Below, piece by piece: positions 26,754-36,390 of a DNA stretch of 64,000 nucleotides (the first letter of the stretch is position 1; each line of letters opens with the position of its first letter). The notes under the pieces were generated by a model. It saw nothing but the letters and a program-made list of their open reading frames with translations, had not been told where the DNA came from and did no database searches. The DNA lies in NCBI RefSeq assembly GCF_000607165.1, contig NZ_JFZG01000025.1:62001-126000 (forward strand). The letters run 5' to 3'. The position numbers and the translations under genes were made by a program. The stretch comes from Ralstonia pickettii. GTDB lineage: Bacteria; Pseudomonadota; Gammaproteobacteria; Burkholderiales; Burkholderiaceae.

Positions 26754-27162
26754 ATGCTCCCCCACAAGGTTACCTTGACGATGCGGCAGCTCGACCGACC
26801 GAAGAACCTCCAGGCGCTCACCGATGGGCACCTCAAGACTGGAATTGCTGCAGCCCGGCTTGGTGTGAGCGCCCGTCAAGCGTTGCGCTTGTTGCGACGC
26901 TATCAGGTTCAAGGTGCAGCGGGTCTGCAGAACCGACATCAAGGCCGACCGGCCAACAACCAACTGCCGCCCGGTCTGGAGTTACGCATGCGCGGGCTGA
27001 TTCGGGACAGCTATGCGGATTTCGGCCTGAAGCTGGCGGCCTAGAAGCTGCGTGAGCGCTGGCCACCGAGACGGTGCGCCGGATCATGATTGACGCCGGT
27101 TTCTGGGTGCCAAGGAAGCGACGGCCGGCCAAGGTGCACCAGCCGCGGATGTACGGAAGATT
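26754..27162 (+). pseudogene. Truncated ISNCY-type transposase
   Basis: The N-terminal part (MRQLDRPKNLQALTDGHLK...) has the helix-turn-helix (IAAARLGVSARQALRLLRRY) and the RGRPxNxxL-like linker of ISNCY-family transposases. A TAG at 27042-27044 interrupts it. After KLRERW the frame shifts by one, and the family sequence resumes as ATETVRRIMIDAGFWVPRKRR and PAKVHQPR until about 27160, where similarity stops. The DDE catalytic domain is absent. It lies about 30 bp upstream of the cobalamin operon promoter. Confidence 0.8.
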
Positions 27163-27190
27163 CACGCGCATGACTACGCGCTGCGCGATG

Positions 27191-27219
27191 TTCACATGCC
27201 CAGCCTCATCGCGTATGAT
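27191..27219 (+). promoter_or_regulatory. Sigma70-type promoter of the cobalamin operon
   Basis: The -35 box TTCACA (27191-27196) and -10 box TATGAT (27214-27219) are separated by 17 bp, so transcription should start near 27226, just before the riboswitch. Both hexamers match the consensus at four or five positions. No better candidate is seen between the transposase relic and the riboswitch. Confidence 0.65.
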
Positions 27220-27230
27220 CCGGCGACGAA

Positions 27231-27385
27231 TGATGGTGCCCTTGAAGGGTGAAACGGGAACACGGTGTGAAGCCGTGGCTGCCCCCGCAACTGTAAGTGA
27301 CGAGCCCGCATCAAAGTGCCACCGGAGGGTTCCGGGAAGGCGATGCGCGGTGATGACGCACAAGCCAGGAGACCGGCCATCATCT
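27231..27385 (+). ncRNA. Cobalamin riboswitch
   Basis: The sequence carries the conserved AdoCbl aptamer parts in order: GGGTGAAACGGGAA, GCTGCCCCCGCAACTG, a TAAGTGACGAG segment, and the B12 box AAGCCAGGAGACCGGCC (27362-27378). The leader continues about 80 nt to the hoxN start. In that stretch an AAAAGCGGC / GCCGTTTT hairpin (about 27432-27451) could act as terminator or anti-terminator. When cobalamin is plentiful, the aptamer should fold and repress hoxN and the whole downstream cob operon. Confidence 0.95.
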
Positions 27386-27467
27386 CTTGTCGACGTGGGG
27401 TCAATCCGGGCGGGGTGTACTGGGGGATACGAAAAGCGGCCAAGCCGTTTTGTCCTGTCTCGCGGCG

Positions 27468-28556
27468 ATGCATCTCGCAAAGAGGCCTTCCGTGGCATCG
27501 CCGCTCTCGCGCCGTTTAACCTCTCCGTCTCGTACGCCAGTCAGCCTGCTGGCAGTACTCATTGGACTGAACCTACTGGCCTGGGCATGGGCGCTCACCG
27601 CCTTTGCCGGACAACCCGGCTTGCTTGGTACTGCACTACTGGCCTACCTGTTCGGGCTGCGCCATGCAGTCGATGCCGATCACATCGCCGCGATCGACAA
27701 CGTGGTGCGCAAGCTGGTGCAGCAGGGCCAACGCCCCTTCGCAGTGGGTTTCTTCTTCTCCACCGGCCATTCGACGTTGATCGTGCTGGCGGTGTTCGTC
27801 GTTGTTACCGCGAGTTCCGCCATGGGTGCACGTCTTGGCGCATTCAGGGAAAGCGGCGGTGGCATTTCGACGGCCATCTCCGCCCTCTTCCTGCTTGTCA
27901 TTGCGGCAACCAACCTCTTCATTCTTTGTGCGGTGTGGAAACAGTTCGTCCGTTTCAGGAAGGGAGAAGCGATCCGTGACGAAGACATCGACACGCTGAC
28001 GTCCGGCAATGGCGTCATGGCGCGGCTGTTTCGCCCGATGTTCCGGCTGGTCACCAAGAGCTGGCATATGTTTCCGCTCGGTTTCCTGTTCGGCCTCGGA
28101 TTCGACACGGCCACGGAGATCGGGCTGTTTTCAATCTCAGCGGCCCAGACGCCCAAGGGCGTCCCATTCCTGTCGGTCATGGTCTTCCCCGTTCTGTTCA
28201 CCGCAGGCATGGCCCTGATCGACACGCTCGACAGCATCCTGATGGTCGGCGCCTATGGCTGGGCCTTTGTCAACCCGATGCGCAAGCTCTGGTACAACAT
28301 CACGATCACGTTGACCTCGGTGCTGATGGCGTTCGTCATCGGCTCCATCGAGGCGCTCGGTCTGCTGGCCAACCGCCTGAGCCTGCACGACGGGCCGTGG
28401 GCATGGGTTTCCCTACTCAATGAAAGACTGGCGGAGTTCGGCTATCTGGCCATCGGTCTCTTGATCCTGAGCTGGGCCATTTCAGCAGGCATCTATCAGT
28501 GGAAAGGCTACGACCGTCTACCCTCCCCTGCACTGATGAAAGGTGGCCCGCAATGA
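27468..28556 (+). CDS. hoxN: Nickel/cobalt transporter (NiCoT, HoxN/NixA family)
   Basis: A 362-residue inner-membrane permease with about eight helices. It carries the family signatures RHAVDADHIAAIDN in helix II and FFFSTGHSTLIV in helix III, plus LGFDTATEIGL and a C-terminal SWAISAGIY. NiCoT carriers take up Ni2+ or Co2+ with high affinity; a position right behind the B12 riboswitch implies cobalt for corrin synthesis. The start ATG at 27468 has no strong ribosome binding site; upstream in-frame codons overlap the riboswitch leader. Its stop overlaps the next start (ATGA). Confidence 0.93.
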   Translation: MHLAKRPSVASPLSRRLTSPSRTPVSLLAVLIGLNLLAWAWALTAFAGQPGLLGTALLAYLFGLRHAVDADHIAAIDNVVRKLVQQGQRPFAVGFFFSTGHSTLIVLAVFVVVTASSAMGARLGAFRESGGGISTAISALFLLVIAATNLFILCAVWKQFVRFRKGEAIRDEDIDTLTSGNGVMARLFRPMFRLVTKSWHMFPLGFLFGLGFDTATEIGLFSISAAQTPKGVPFLSVMVFPVLFTAGMALIDTLDSILMVGAYGWAFVNPMRKLWYNITITLTSVLMAFVIGSIEALGLLANRLSLHDGPWAWVSLLNERLAEFGYLAIGLLILSWAISAGIYQWKGYDRLPSPALMKGGPQ

Positions 28557-28882
28557 GAACGCACGATCGGCATGTATTGATGTGTACAGGCCCGCGCTGT
28601 ACGGACAACGGTGCCTCAGCAGAAGACATGTTCAAGGTGCTTGGCCAAGCAATCGACGCGTGCGACGGTTTGCGCGTCAAGCGGACCCGCACCCATTGCT
28701 TCGCGGTCTGCAAGCAGGGACCGATCATGGCGGTGTATCCGGACGGCATCTGGTATCGCAATGTGGACGCCGCCGCCATCGGCCGCATTGTCAGTGAGCA
28801 CCTTGCGGGCGACTGCCCGGTCGAGCCGCTCATCTTTCACCGTCTAGGTGTTGGCGACGTGGAACCGGAGGCCGAAGCATGA
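28553..28882 (+). CDS. Thioredoxin-fold [2Fe-2S] ferredoxin of the cob operon
   Basis: A 109-residue protein with Cys pairs in MCTGPRC near the N-terminus and CFAVCKQGP in the middle, followed by YPDGIWYRNV. This is the pattern of the small thioredoxin-like [2Fe-2S] ferredoxins found in cobalamin operons. It overlaps hoxN and cobN by four bases at both ends. It may donate electrons during cobalt reduction or a corrin reductive step; the partner is not proven. Confidence 0.85.
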   Translation: MRTHDRHVLMCTGPRCTDNGASAEDMFKVLGQAIDACDGLRVKRTRTHCFAVCKQGPIMAVYPDGIWYRNVDAAAIGRIVSEHLAGDCPVEPLIFHRLGVGDVEPEAEA

Positions 28883-31800
28883 CAGGCAACATCTCGCCCC
28901 GTGTCGTGTTGCTCAGTCACGCCGGCACTGACCTGACCGCGCTGGTCCGTGCGCGTGTCGCCCTCCCCGGTGATTTCGCTGCGGTCGAAGCGGTGAACCT
29001 GCAGACCATCGACAGCGCTGACCGCATGAACATGCTGCTTGCGACCACATTGCTTGAAGCGCGCGTGGTCGTTGTGCGATTGCTCGGCCGCGCGCATGAC
29101 GTGCCGGGCTTCGATGCGCTGCTCAAAGCCGCATCGACGCACCACCAGGCGCTGATTGTCGTCAGCGGCACCGGTGAGCCAGACCCCGAGCTGGCAGCGC
29201 TGTGCAATGTCCCTCCAGCCTTGCAGCATGAGGTGACGGCCTACCTCCAGGCTGGCGGCGTAGGCAACATGGCGCAATTGCTGCGTTGCTTGTCCGACCG
29301 CCTGTTGATGACCGGCTTCGGTTACCAGCCGCCGGCGGCACTCCCCGAGCACGGTATCTACCACCCCGCGCTGCCGCTGCAGACCACGCTGGCCGATTGG
29401 GCCGCCGATACCGCGGCCTGCAACCCCCAGTGGCCGACGGTCGGCATTACGTTCTACCGGGCTCACTGGCTTAGCGGCAATACCCGCTTTATCGACATGC
29501 TCGTCGATATGCTGGCCGAACGTGGCCTCAACGCGCTGCCGGTCTACACCGCGTCGCTACGCGCGCTGGATGCTTCCGGCCAACCCGCCGCACTGGGGCT
29601 GTTTGTTGCCGATGCAGCCTGCCGCATCGACGCACTGATCAACACTACCTCGTTCGCGATGGGCGACGTCAGCGCGGATGGCCCGACCCTGCCTGGCTGG
29701 TCGGTGGCAGCACTCGGACAGTTTGGCGTCCCAGTGATCCAGGCCATTGCCAGCAGCATGACGCAGGCCCAGTGGGAAGCGTCCGAACGTGGCCTCAACC
29801 CCCTCGATACCGCGATGAACGTCGCACTGCCAGAGTTCGATGGCCGCATCGTGGGCGTACCGGTCTCATTCAAGGACAGTCAGGGCGACATGCGGGGCGA
29901 GACCCACTACGTGCCATTGGCTGACCGGATGCGCCGGCTGGCCGGCGTAGTGGCACGCCAGGTCGCGCTACGCCGCACGCTGCCGGAACACAAGCGTGTC
30001 GCCTTCATCTTCACCAACAGCAGCAGCAAGGCGTCGCAGATCGGCAATGCGGTGGGCCTGGATGCGCCGGCCTCGCTGTTTGCCCTGCTGCACGCCATGC
30101 GGGCCCAGGGCTACCGCATTGAAGGCCTGCCCGAGTCGGGCGATGCGCTCATCCACGACCTCATCGACCGCGGCGCCTACGACGAGGCCTACCTGAGCGC
30201 CGATCAACTCCGGCACGCCATTGCCACCGTTCCCACAGCGCGTTACGCCGAATGGTTCGGCCAACTGCCGCACGTACTACAGCAACGAATGCGCGAGCGC
30301 TGGGGTGAGCCGCCGGGTGGCGCCTACGTTCATGAGGGCAAACTCGTGTTTGCCGGCATCGAATACGGCAACGCCTTCGTCGCACTGCAACCGCCGCGCG
30401 GCTACGGCATGGATCCGGATGCGATCTACCACACGCCCGACCTGCCGCCCACACATCACTACTACGCCCTGTATTGCTGGTTGCGTGATGACTGGCAGGC
30501 AGACGCCATTGTTCACGTTGGCAAGCACGGTACGCTGGAGTGGCTACCAGGCAAGGGCGTGGGCATGTCGCAGGACTGCTTCCCGGATGCGCTGCTGGGC
30601 GACATGCCGATGCTCTACCCGTTCATCCTGAACGACCCGGGAGAAGGGTCGCAGGCCAAGCGCCGCGCGCATTCGGTGATCGTCGACCACCTCACTCCAC
30701 CGATGACCACCGCCGACACGTATGGTCCGCTGGCGCAACTGACGCAACTGGTGGACGAGTACTACCAGGTCGAAATGCTGGACCCTGCCAAGCTGCCCCT
30801 GCTGCAGCAGCAGATCTGGGACCTGATCAAGGAAGCTCAGCTCGACACCGATCTGGCCGCAATGTGCGGCCACGAGAACGGTCACCATGACCATCCCGCG
30901 CACGCCAGTGCACAAGCGGCCACCGCCGGCAAGTACCGACCGATGCCAACCGCAGGCAAAAAGACAGCCGTGCCGAAGCACCGGCTGATGCCCACCGGTA
31001 AGAAACATCACCCCCATGGCGGCCACGGTCATCACCACCATCATCACGATGACGGCCACGGTCATGACCATGATGATCACCACCACGACCACAGCCACAC
31101 GTGGGATGCAACGCTGAACAAAGACGGCGTACCGCTGACGTTGGCCCAGATGGAGGGCGTTGACGTCGCGCACCTGATCGAGGACATCGATGGCTACCTG
31201 TGTGAACTGGGCGCGGCACAGATACGCGACGGCCTGCACGTGCTGGGCAAGGTTCCGGCCGGGGATGCACTGATCGACATGGTCTGTGCGCTGGTGCGCC
31301 TGCCCAACCTCTCGGTTCCAGGGCTGCCGGTCGGCGTGGCCGCCGCGCTCGACATCGATTGGGCAGCATTGCAGCACGACAAGGGCCACCGGCTGGATAG
31401 CATTCCGCCCACGCTCGCCCGACTCGCCGCGCGTACGCTCGTCACCCGCGCCGATGCATTCGACGCGATCACCGCTCTCGGCCGGCAGTTGGTGGCCAGG
31501 CTGGCCGCATGCCATTTCGATGCCAACGCGATCGACGCGACGCTGGCCGATGTGCTGCCGGGCACGGTGGGCATCGAAGCCCTCCGGCAGACCCTGGCCT
31601 ATGTCTGCCGCGAACTGGTGCCCAATCTCGCACGCACCTCGGAAGAGATCGACAACCTGCTCAAGGGCCTTGCGGGGGGCTACGTACCCGCCGGGCCGAG
31701 TGGCGCACCGACTCGCGGCATGGCGCACGTGCTGCCAACCGGCCGCAACTTCTACTCGGTGGACCCGCGCAGCCTGCCGTCGCAGGCAGCATGGCGTGTC

Positions 31801-32988
31801 GGCTCGGAGTTGGCCAACGAAGTCCTGGCGCGTCATCGCAGGGAGACCGGCCGGTTGCCTGAGTCAGTCAGCATCAGCGTATGGGGCACCAGCGCCATGC
31901 GCACCCACGGTGATGACATCGCCCAAATCTTCGCCCTGCTGGGCGTGCGCCCCCGCTGGCAAGCAGAGAGCCGGCGCGTGACCGGTGTCGAGGCGATTCC
32001 GTTGTCCGAACTGGGCCGCCCGCGCATCGACGTGACGGTACGCATCAGCGGCTTCTTCCGTGACGCGTTCCCGCACCTGATCCACCTGGTGGACGAAGCC
32101 GTGCACATGGTCGCCAGGCTCGATGAGCCGGCTGAACAGAACTTCCTGCGCAAGCACTACCTGGCTGACCTCAAGCACGACTTGTTCCGCCAACTGCAGG
32201 GCGATAGTGCCGAGCAGCGTGCGCTCTATCGCGTCTTTGGCTCGAAGCCCGGCACGTACGGCGCGGGCATCCTGCCCTTGATCCAGGAACAGAACTGGCA
32301 GGAAGACGCCGATTTCGCCACGGCCTACATCAACTGGGGCGGCTATGCCTACGGTCGCGCAGACGATGGCACCGATGCGCGTGCCGATTTCCGGCACCGT
32401 CTGTCGGGTGTCGAGGTGGCCCTGCACAATCAGGACAACCGCGAGCACGACATTTTCGACAGCGACGATTATCTGCAGTACCACGGCGGCATGATCGCCA
32501 CCATCCGCAGCCTGACCGGACGCCAGCCGCGCCACTACTTTGGAGACAGCCATCAGCCGGACAACCCCGCCGTACGCGGGCTGAAGGAAGAAGTCCTGCG
32601 CGTCTTCCGCGCGCGGGTGGCCAATCCGAAGTGGATCTCCAGCATCATGAAACACGGCTACAAGGGCGGCCTTGAGCTGGCGGCCACAGTCGACTACCTG
32701 TTCGGCTACGACGCCACCGCCCATGTCGTGGATGACTGGGTGTACGAGCAGGTGGCCGAAACCTATGCCTTTGCACCGCAAATGCAGCAGTTCTTTGCCC
32801 AAAGCAATCCCTGGGCACTCACCGCCATTACCGACCGGCTTCTTGAGGCCGCACAGCGCCAGTTGTGGGCCCAACCCAAACCGGAAACCCTTGCTGCGTT
32901 GCGAGCGCTGCATCTGCACGGTGAAGCCATGCTCGAAGCGCGCGGAGAGGTTCGCACACTAGGCCACGCAACAGCCCGCAAACCATGA
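28879..32988 (+). CDS. cobN: Cobaltochelatase subunit CobN with His-rich insertion
   Basis: A 1369-residue CobN/BchH-family protein, the large porphyrin-binding subunit of the ATP-dependent cobalt chelatase. Recognisable stretches include HVGKHGTLEWLPGKGVGMS, PMLYPFILNDPGEG, GRNFYSVDPRSLP, LGVRPRWQ and MIATIRSLTGRQP. It is about 100 residues longer than typical CobN. The excess is mainly an insertion at about 675-742 whose end (715-740) is almost entirely His, Asp and Gly, a probable cobalt-binding strand. It overlaps both neighbours by four bases. It works with the next gene product, a ChlI/ChlD-type subunit, instead of CobS and CobT. Confidence 0.95.
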   Translation: MTGNISPRVVLLSHAGTDLTALVRARVALPGDFAAVEAVNLQTIDSADRMNMLLATTLLEARVVVVRLLGRAHDVPGFDALLKAASTHHQALIVVSGTGEPDPELAALCNVPPALQHEVTAYLQAGGVGNMAQLLRCLSDRLLMTGFGYQPPAALPEHGIYHPALPLQTTLADWAADTAACNPQWPTVGITFYRAHWLSGNTRFIDMLVDMLAERGLNALPVYTASLRALDASGQPAALGLFVADAACRIDALINTTSFAMGDVSADGPTLPGWSVAALGQFGVPVIQAIASSMTQAQWEASERGLNPLDTAMNVALPEFDGRIVGVPVSFKDSQGDMRGETHYVPLADRMRRLAGVVARQVALRRTLPEHKRVAFIFTNSSSKASQIGNAVGLDAPASLFALLHAMRAQGYRIEGLPESGDALIHDLIDRGAYDEAYLSADQLRHAIATVPTARYAEWFGQLPHVLQQRMRERWGEPPGGAYVHEGKLVFAGIEYGNAFVALQPPRGYGMDPDAIYHTPDLPPTHHYYALYCWLRDDWQADAIVHVGKHGTLEWLPGKGVGMSQDCFPDALLGDMPMLYPFILNDPGEGSQAKRRAHSVIVDHLTPPMTTADTYGPLAQLTQLVDEYYQVEMLDPAKLPLLQQQIWDLIKEAQLDTDLAAMCGHENGHHDHPAHASAQAATAGKYRPMPTAGKKTAVPKHRLMPTGKKHHPHGGHGHHHHHHDDGHGHDHDDHHHDHSHTWDATLNKDGVPLTLAQMEGVDVAHLIEDIDGYLCELGAAQIRDGLHVLGKVPAGDALIDMVCALVRLPNLSVPGLPVGVAAALDIDWAALQHDKGHRLDSIPPTLARLAARTLVTRADAFDAITALGRQLVARLAACHFDANAIDATLADVLPGTVGIEALRQTLAYVCRELVPNLARTSEEIDNLLKGLAGGYVPAGPSGAPTRGMAHVLPTGRNFYSVDPRSLPSQAAWRVGSELANEVLARHRRETGRLPESVSISVWGTSAMRTHGDDIAQIFALLGVRPRWQAESRRVTGVEAIPLSELGRPRIDVTVRISGFFRDAFPHLIHLVDEAVHMVARLDEPAEQNFLRKHYLADLKHDLFRQLQGDSAEQRALYRVFGSKPGTYGAGILPLIQEQNWQEDADFATAYINWGGYAYGRADDGTDARADFRHRLSGVEVALHNQDNREHDIFDSDDYLQYHGGMIATIRSLTGRQPRHYFGDSHQPDNPAVRGLKEEVLRVFRARVANPKWISSIMKHGYKGGLELAATVDYLFGYDATAHVVDDWVYEQVAETYAFAPQMQQFFAQSNPWALTAITDRLLEAAQRQLWAQPKPETLAALRALHLHGEAMLEARGEVRTLGHATARKP

Positions 32989-34928
32989 GACACCACTACC
33001 CGTTCACCGCCATCGTCGGCCAGGCGCAGCTCAAGCGTGCGCTCCTGCTGTGCGCGGTCGACCCGACCTTGGGCGGCGTGCTGATCCGGGGCGACAAGGG
33101 CACCGCCAAGAGCACGGCCGCGCGCGGTCTGGCCGATGTCCTGCCGCCGATCCAGCGCGTGGCCGGCTGCACGTTCAACTGCGAGCCGGATGCCCCGCTG
33201 GCCGAATGCAGCGTATGCCAGGACAGCACGCGCGACATCGCCAGTGCACCCGTGCCGTTCGTCAACCTGCCGCTCGGTGCAACGGAAGACCGTGTGCTCG
33301 GCAGCCTCGACTTCGAACGCGCCCTGAAAGACGGCAGGAAAGCCTTCCAGCCCGGCCTGCTTGCCGCTGCCCATCGCGGGCTGTTGTATGTGGATGAGGT
33401 CAACCTGCTGGCCGACCACCTGGTCGACGTGCTCCTCGACGTTTCTGCCATGGGCCGCAACACGGTGGAGCGCGAGGGTCTGGCGATCAGCCATCCGGCG
33501 CGCATCACGCTGCTCGGCACCATGAATCTGGAGGAAGGGGACCTGCGCCCGCAATTACTGGATCGCTTTGGCCTGATGGTGGAGGTAAGCGCGCCGCGCG
33601 ACCCAGCCGTACGCGCCGAGGTGGTGCGTCGACGGCTCGCGTTCGAGGCCGATCCGAAGTCATTCATCGCCGCGTGGCAACCGGAAACCGATACCTTGCG
33701 CGCGGCCATTCGCACCGCGCAACAGCAGGTGGCCAGCGTGCGGCTTCCCGACTCGCTGCTCGCCTTTATCAGCCAGGTGTGCTGCGAATTCGAGGTCGCG
33801 AGCCTGCGCGCGGATATCGTGATCCACAAGGCAGCGCGCGCGCTTGCCGTGCTGAACGGCCGCGACGTGGTCACTGCCGAAGACGTGCGCGAAGCCGCCG
33901 AGCTGGCGCTGCCGCACCGCCGCCGGCGCAAGCCCTTCGAGCAGAGCGGCCTGGACAGCGAGCGCCTGGATGCGTTGACGCAGCAACAGCAGCAGCTTGC
34001 CCAACCGCCCGCCCCGGCAGATGACACCCGCGCAACGGGTGACGGCGAAACAGCCGAGTCAGAACTTGCGGACAACCGCACCGATGACGTTGACAACGCA
34101 CCGCAATCCAATAGCGCAGCCGAGCGGTTGTTTATGGCCGCCGCAGCGGATGCGATCGGGCGCATCGACGTGGTTGCAATGCAGGCGCATGAGGCCAGTG
34201 GCCGGCGCAGCCGTATCGTGGGTGCCCGCCGCGGCCAAGCCATCAGCGCCGTGCCAAGCCAAGCCCCGAACCAGCTTGCGGTAGACGCCACGCTGCGTCA
34301 CGCGCTGATGCGCAACCCAACCGAGTTTGAGGTGACCCGCGCCGATCTGCATGACAAGGTGCACGTGGGTCAGCAGTCCAACCTGATCCTGCTGGTGGTG
34401 GATGCCTCCGGCTCAATGGCGGCACGCCGGCGCATGGAGACGGTCAAGTCCTGCGTGCTCGGCCTGCTGCAAGACGCTTACCAGCGCCGCGACCAGGTTG
34501 CCGTGATCTGCTTTCGCGGCGAGCGTGCCGAGCTGGTGCTGCCGCCCACCCGCCAGGTCGAGTTGGCCGAACTGGCCCTGCGCGAGCTGCCGACCGGCGG
34601 CAGGACGCCGCTGGCGCATGCGCTGCATCTGGCCGCGTCCACGCTGGCGCAGCACGATGGCGCCACACCGCTCCTGGTGGTGCTCAGCGACGGACGCGCC
34701 AACATCGCTCTGAACGAGAGCGCCGATCCGTGGCAGGAATCGCTCGATGCGGCCCAGAGTCTGGCAGCGCGGGGCACACCAGCCCTGGTTCTGGACACTG
34801 AGCAGGATTTCGTGCGCCTGGGCCGCGCCCACGAGCTCGCGCAAGCGCTGCATGCAGATTGCCTACCCCTGGACCAGATCAGCGGTGAGCAACTGCGGCT
34901 GACCATCCGCGAAAGGCTGCCGCGATGA
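32985..34928 (+). CDS. ChlI-ChlD fused chelatase ATPase subunit (CobN partner)
   Basis: A 647-residue protein. Residues 1-340 are a BchI/ChlI-type AAA+ module: Walker A GDKGTAKST (about 35-43), Walker B LLYVDEVNLL, sensor LLGTMNLEEGDLRPQLLDRFG. An acidic Gln/Pro-rich linker follows (about 345-385). The C-terminus is a von Willebrand A domain with MIDAS motif DASGSMAA (about 472-479). This merged I-D form replaces CobST in many bacteria and powers cobalt or magnesium insertion by CobN/BchH-type subunits. Position directly behind cobN assigns cobalt. Confidence 0.92.
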   Translation: MRHHYPFTAIVGQAQLKRALLLCAVDPTLGGVLIRGDKGTAKSTAARGLADVLPPIQRVAGCTFNCEPDAPLAECSVCQDSTRDIASAPVPFVNLPLGATEDRVLGSLDFERALKDGRKAFQPGLLAAAHRGLLYVDEVNLLADHLVDVLLDVSAMGRNTVEREGLAISHPARITLLGTMNLEEGDLRPQLLDRFGLMVEVSAPRDPAVRAEVVRRRLAFEADPKSFIAAWQPETDTLRAAIRTAQQQVASVRLPDSLLAFISQVCCEFEVASLRADIVIHKAARALAVLNGRDVVTAEDVREAAELALPHRRRRKPFEQSGLDSERLDALTQQQQQLAQPPAPADDTRATGDGETAESELADNRTDDVDNAPQSNSAAERLFMAAAADAIGRIDVVAMQAHEASGRRSRIVGARRGQAISAVPSQAPNQLAVDATLRHALMRNPTEFEVTRADLHDKVHVGQQSNLILLVVDASGSMAARRRMETVKSCVLGLLQDAYQRRDQVAVICFRGERAELVLPPTRQVELAELALRELPTGGRTPLAHALHLAASTLAQHDGATPLLVVLSDGRANIALNESADPWQESLDAAQSLAARGTPALVLDTEQDFVRLGRAHELAQALHADCLPLDQISGEQLRLTIRERLPR

Positions 34929-35686
34929 ACCCGCGTGGCAAGGTGTACCTGATCGGCGCCGGTCCTGGCGATGTCGAGCTGCTGACGCTCAAGGCGGTGC
35001 GCCGCCTGGCGCTTGCCGACGTCGTGCTGATCGACGATCTGGCCAACCCGGAGGTGCTGCAATTCGCGCCAAAAACAGCCGAAGTGATCCACGTCGGCAA
35101 GCGCGGCGGCGGTGCCTCCACCCCGCAAGCCGACATTGAACGCCGCATGCTGGACGAAGCGCTGGCAGGGCGATGCGTTGCCCGCGTCAAAGGAGGCGAC
35201 CCGTTCGTCTTCGGGCGCGGGGGCGAAGAGATGCAAGCCCTGCTTGCCGCCGGGATCGAAGTGGAGGCGGTCAACGGCATTACGGCCGGCCTCGCGGTGC
35301 CGTCCACACTCGGCATCCCGCTCACGCATCGTGATCATGTGCACGGTGCCATCTTCGTCTCCGGCCACAGCCTCCAGAATGACGAACCCGATTGGCCGTT
35401 GCTCGGCCGCAGCGGCATGACGCTGGTGATCTACATGGGCATCGCAAACCTCTCGCACATCAGCGCACAACTGCAACAAGCCATGCCGCCCGACACACCG
35501 GCCGCCGCGATCCAGCACGGCACCCGGCCAGAGCAGCGGCAGGTCTTGAGCACGCTGGCGCGCCTGGCCGACGATGTTGCGGCGGCCGGCCTGGGCAGCC
35601 CGGCGCTGCTTGTGATCGGCTCGACCGTCGGGCTGGCCAGGGACGTGCCACGCCTTACGGCGACACAACATAAGGAAACGCAATGA
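34925..35686 (+). CDS. cobA: Uroporphyrinogen-III C-methyltransferase (SUMT)
   Basis: A 253-residue SAM-dependent methyltransferase making precorrin-2, the first committed step toward cobalamin (and sirohaem). Family signatures: [18 protein letters not shown] at the N-terminus, [16 protein letters not shown], and the [19 protein letters not shown] segment. It is single-domain, unlike CysG. It overlaps its neighbours by four bases (ATGA). Confidence 0.95.
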   Translation: MNPRGKVYLIGAGPGDVELLTLKAVRRLALADVVLIDDLANPEVLQFAPKTAEVIHVGKRGGGASTPQADIERRMLDEALAGRCVARVKGGDPFVFGRGGEEMQALLAAGIEVEAVNGITAGLAVPSTLGIPLTHRDHVHGAIFVSGHSLQNDEPDWPLLGRSGMTLVIYMGIANLSHISAQLQQAMPPDTPAAAIQHGTRPEQRQVLSTLARLADDVAAAGLGSPALLVIGSTVGLARDVPRLTATQHKETQ

Positions 35687-36390
35687 TCATCTGCATCGGT
35701 GCCGGCCCCGGCGATATCGGTTACCTGCCGCAACGCTCCGCCGAATTGATTCGCAACGCCGACGTCGTTGCCGGATTCAATGCCGTCGTCAACGTTGTGC
35801 AGGCGCTGATTCCTCAAAGCGCTGAAGTCGTGCTGATGGGCTACCGCGATCAGGTCGCCCAGCTCGACAAGGTGGCGCAGCTGCACCACGCCGGGAAGAA
35901 ATGCGTGGTCGTGTTCATGGGCGACATCCACTTCAGCGGCTTCCAATATCTGGAGCGGGTCGAGCGGGCGTGCGGCCATCCGGTCGATACCATCCCCGGC
36001 ATCTCGTCGGCGCAAATCCTGGCGTCGCGCGCCAAGGTGTGCTTTGACGAGACAACCTTCATCACCTTCCACCGCCGTGGTGATCTGACACCGTTCAAAC
36101 GCCATCTGGTGCATGTGCTTGAAGACCAGCGCAACGCCATCGTGATCCCCTGCCCCTGGGACGAGGCACGTTCGTTCATGCCCTGGCACATCGCCGCGTA
36201 CCTGCTCGAAAACGGCATCCCCGCGCAGCAGCCGGTGGAGGTATGGGAGCATCTCACGCAAGCCGAGGCCCAATGGCGCGGCACCTTGGCCGAGTGCGCG
36301 CATCAGCGCTTCTCCGACATGAGCATCATGCTGATCCGCACCATGAACCCCATCCCCAGTCAGATCGAGCCGCCGCCGGAGGCGCAATGA
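35683..36390 (+). CDS. cbiE: Cobalt-precorrin-7 C5-methyltransferase CbiE
   Basis: A 235-residue tetrapyrrole methylase. [18 protein letters not shown] is the N-terminal SAM/substrate loop, [16 protein letters not shown] the second, and [16 protein letters not shown] the third. The sequence fits CbiE, the N-terminal half of CobL, rather than CobI, CobM or CobJ. The CbiT half that decarboxylates and methylates C15 is not attached, and no separate cbiT gene is visible in the operon. It overlaps cobA and the cbiX-cbiC gene. Confidence 0.85.
   Translation: MIICIGAGPGDIGYLPQRSAELIRNADVVAGFNAVVNVVQALIPQSAEVVLMGYRDQVAQLDKVAQLHHAGKKCVVVFMGDIHFSGFQYLERVERACGHPVDTIPGISSAQILASRAKVCFDETTFITFHRRGDLTPFKRHLVHVLEDQRNAIVIPCPWDEARSFMPWHIAAYLLENGIPAQQPVEVWEHLTQAEAQWRGTLAECAHQRFSDMSIMLIRTMNPIPSQIEPPPEAQ

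Noticed and set aside
27074-27979. Long plus-strand frame across the riboswitch and hoxN
   Set aside because: It begins in the transposase relic, runs through the cobalamin aptamer and then out of frame through hoxN. Only its first ~30 codons are real family sequence.
30544-31836. 430-codon minus-strand frame inside cobN
   Set aside because: It is antisense to strongly conserved CobN sequence and has no independent domain or ribosome binding site; long antisense frames are common in GC-rich genes.
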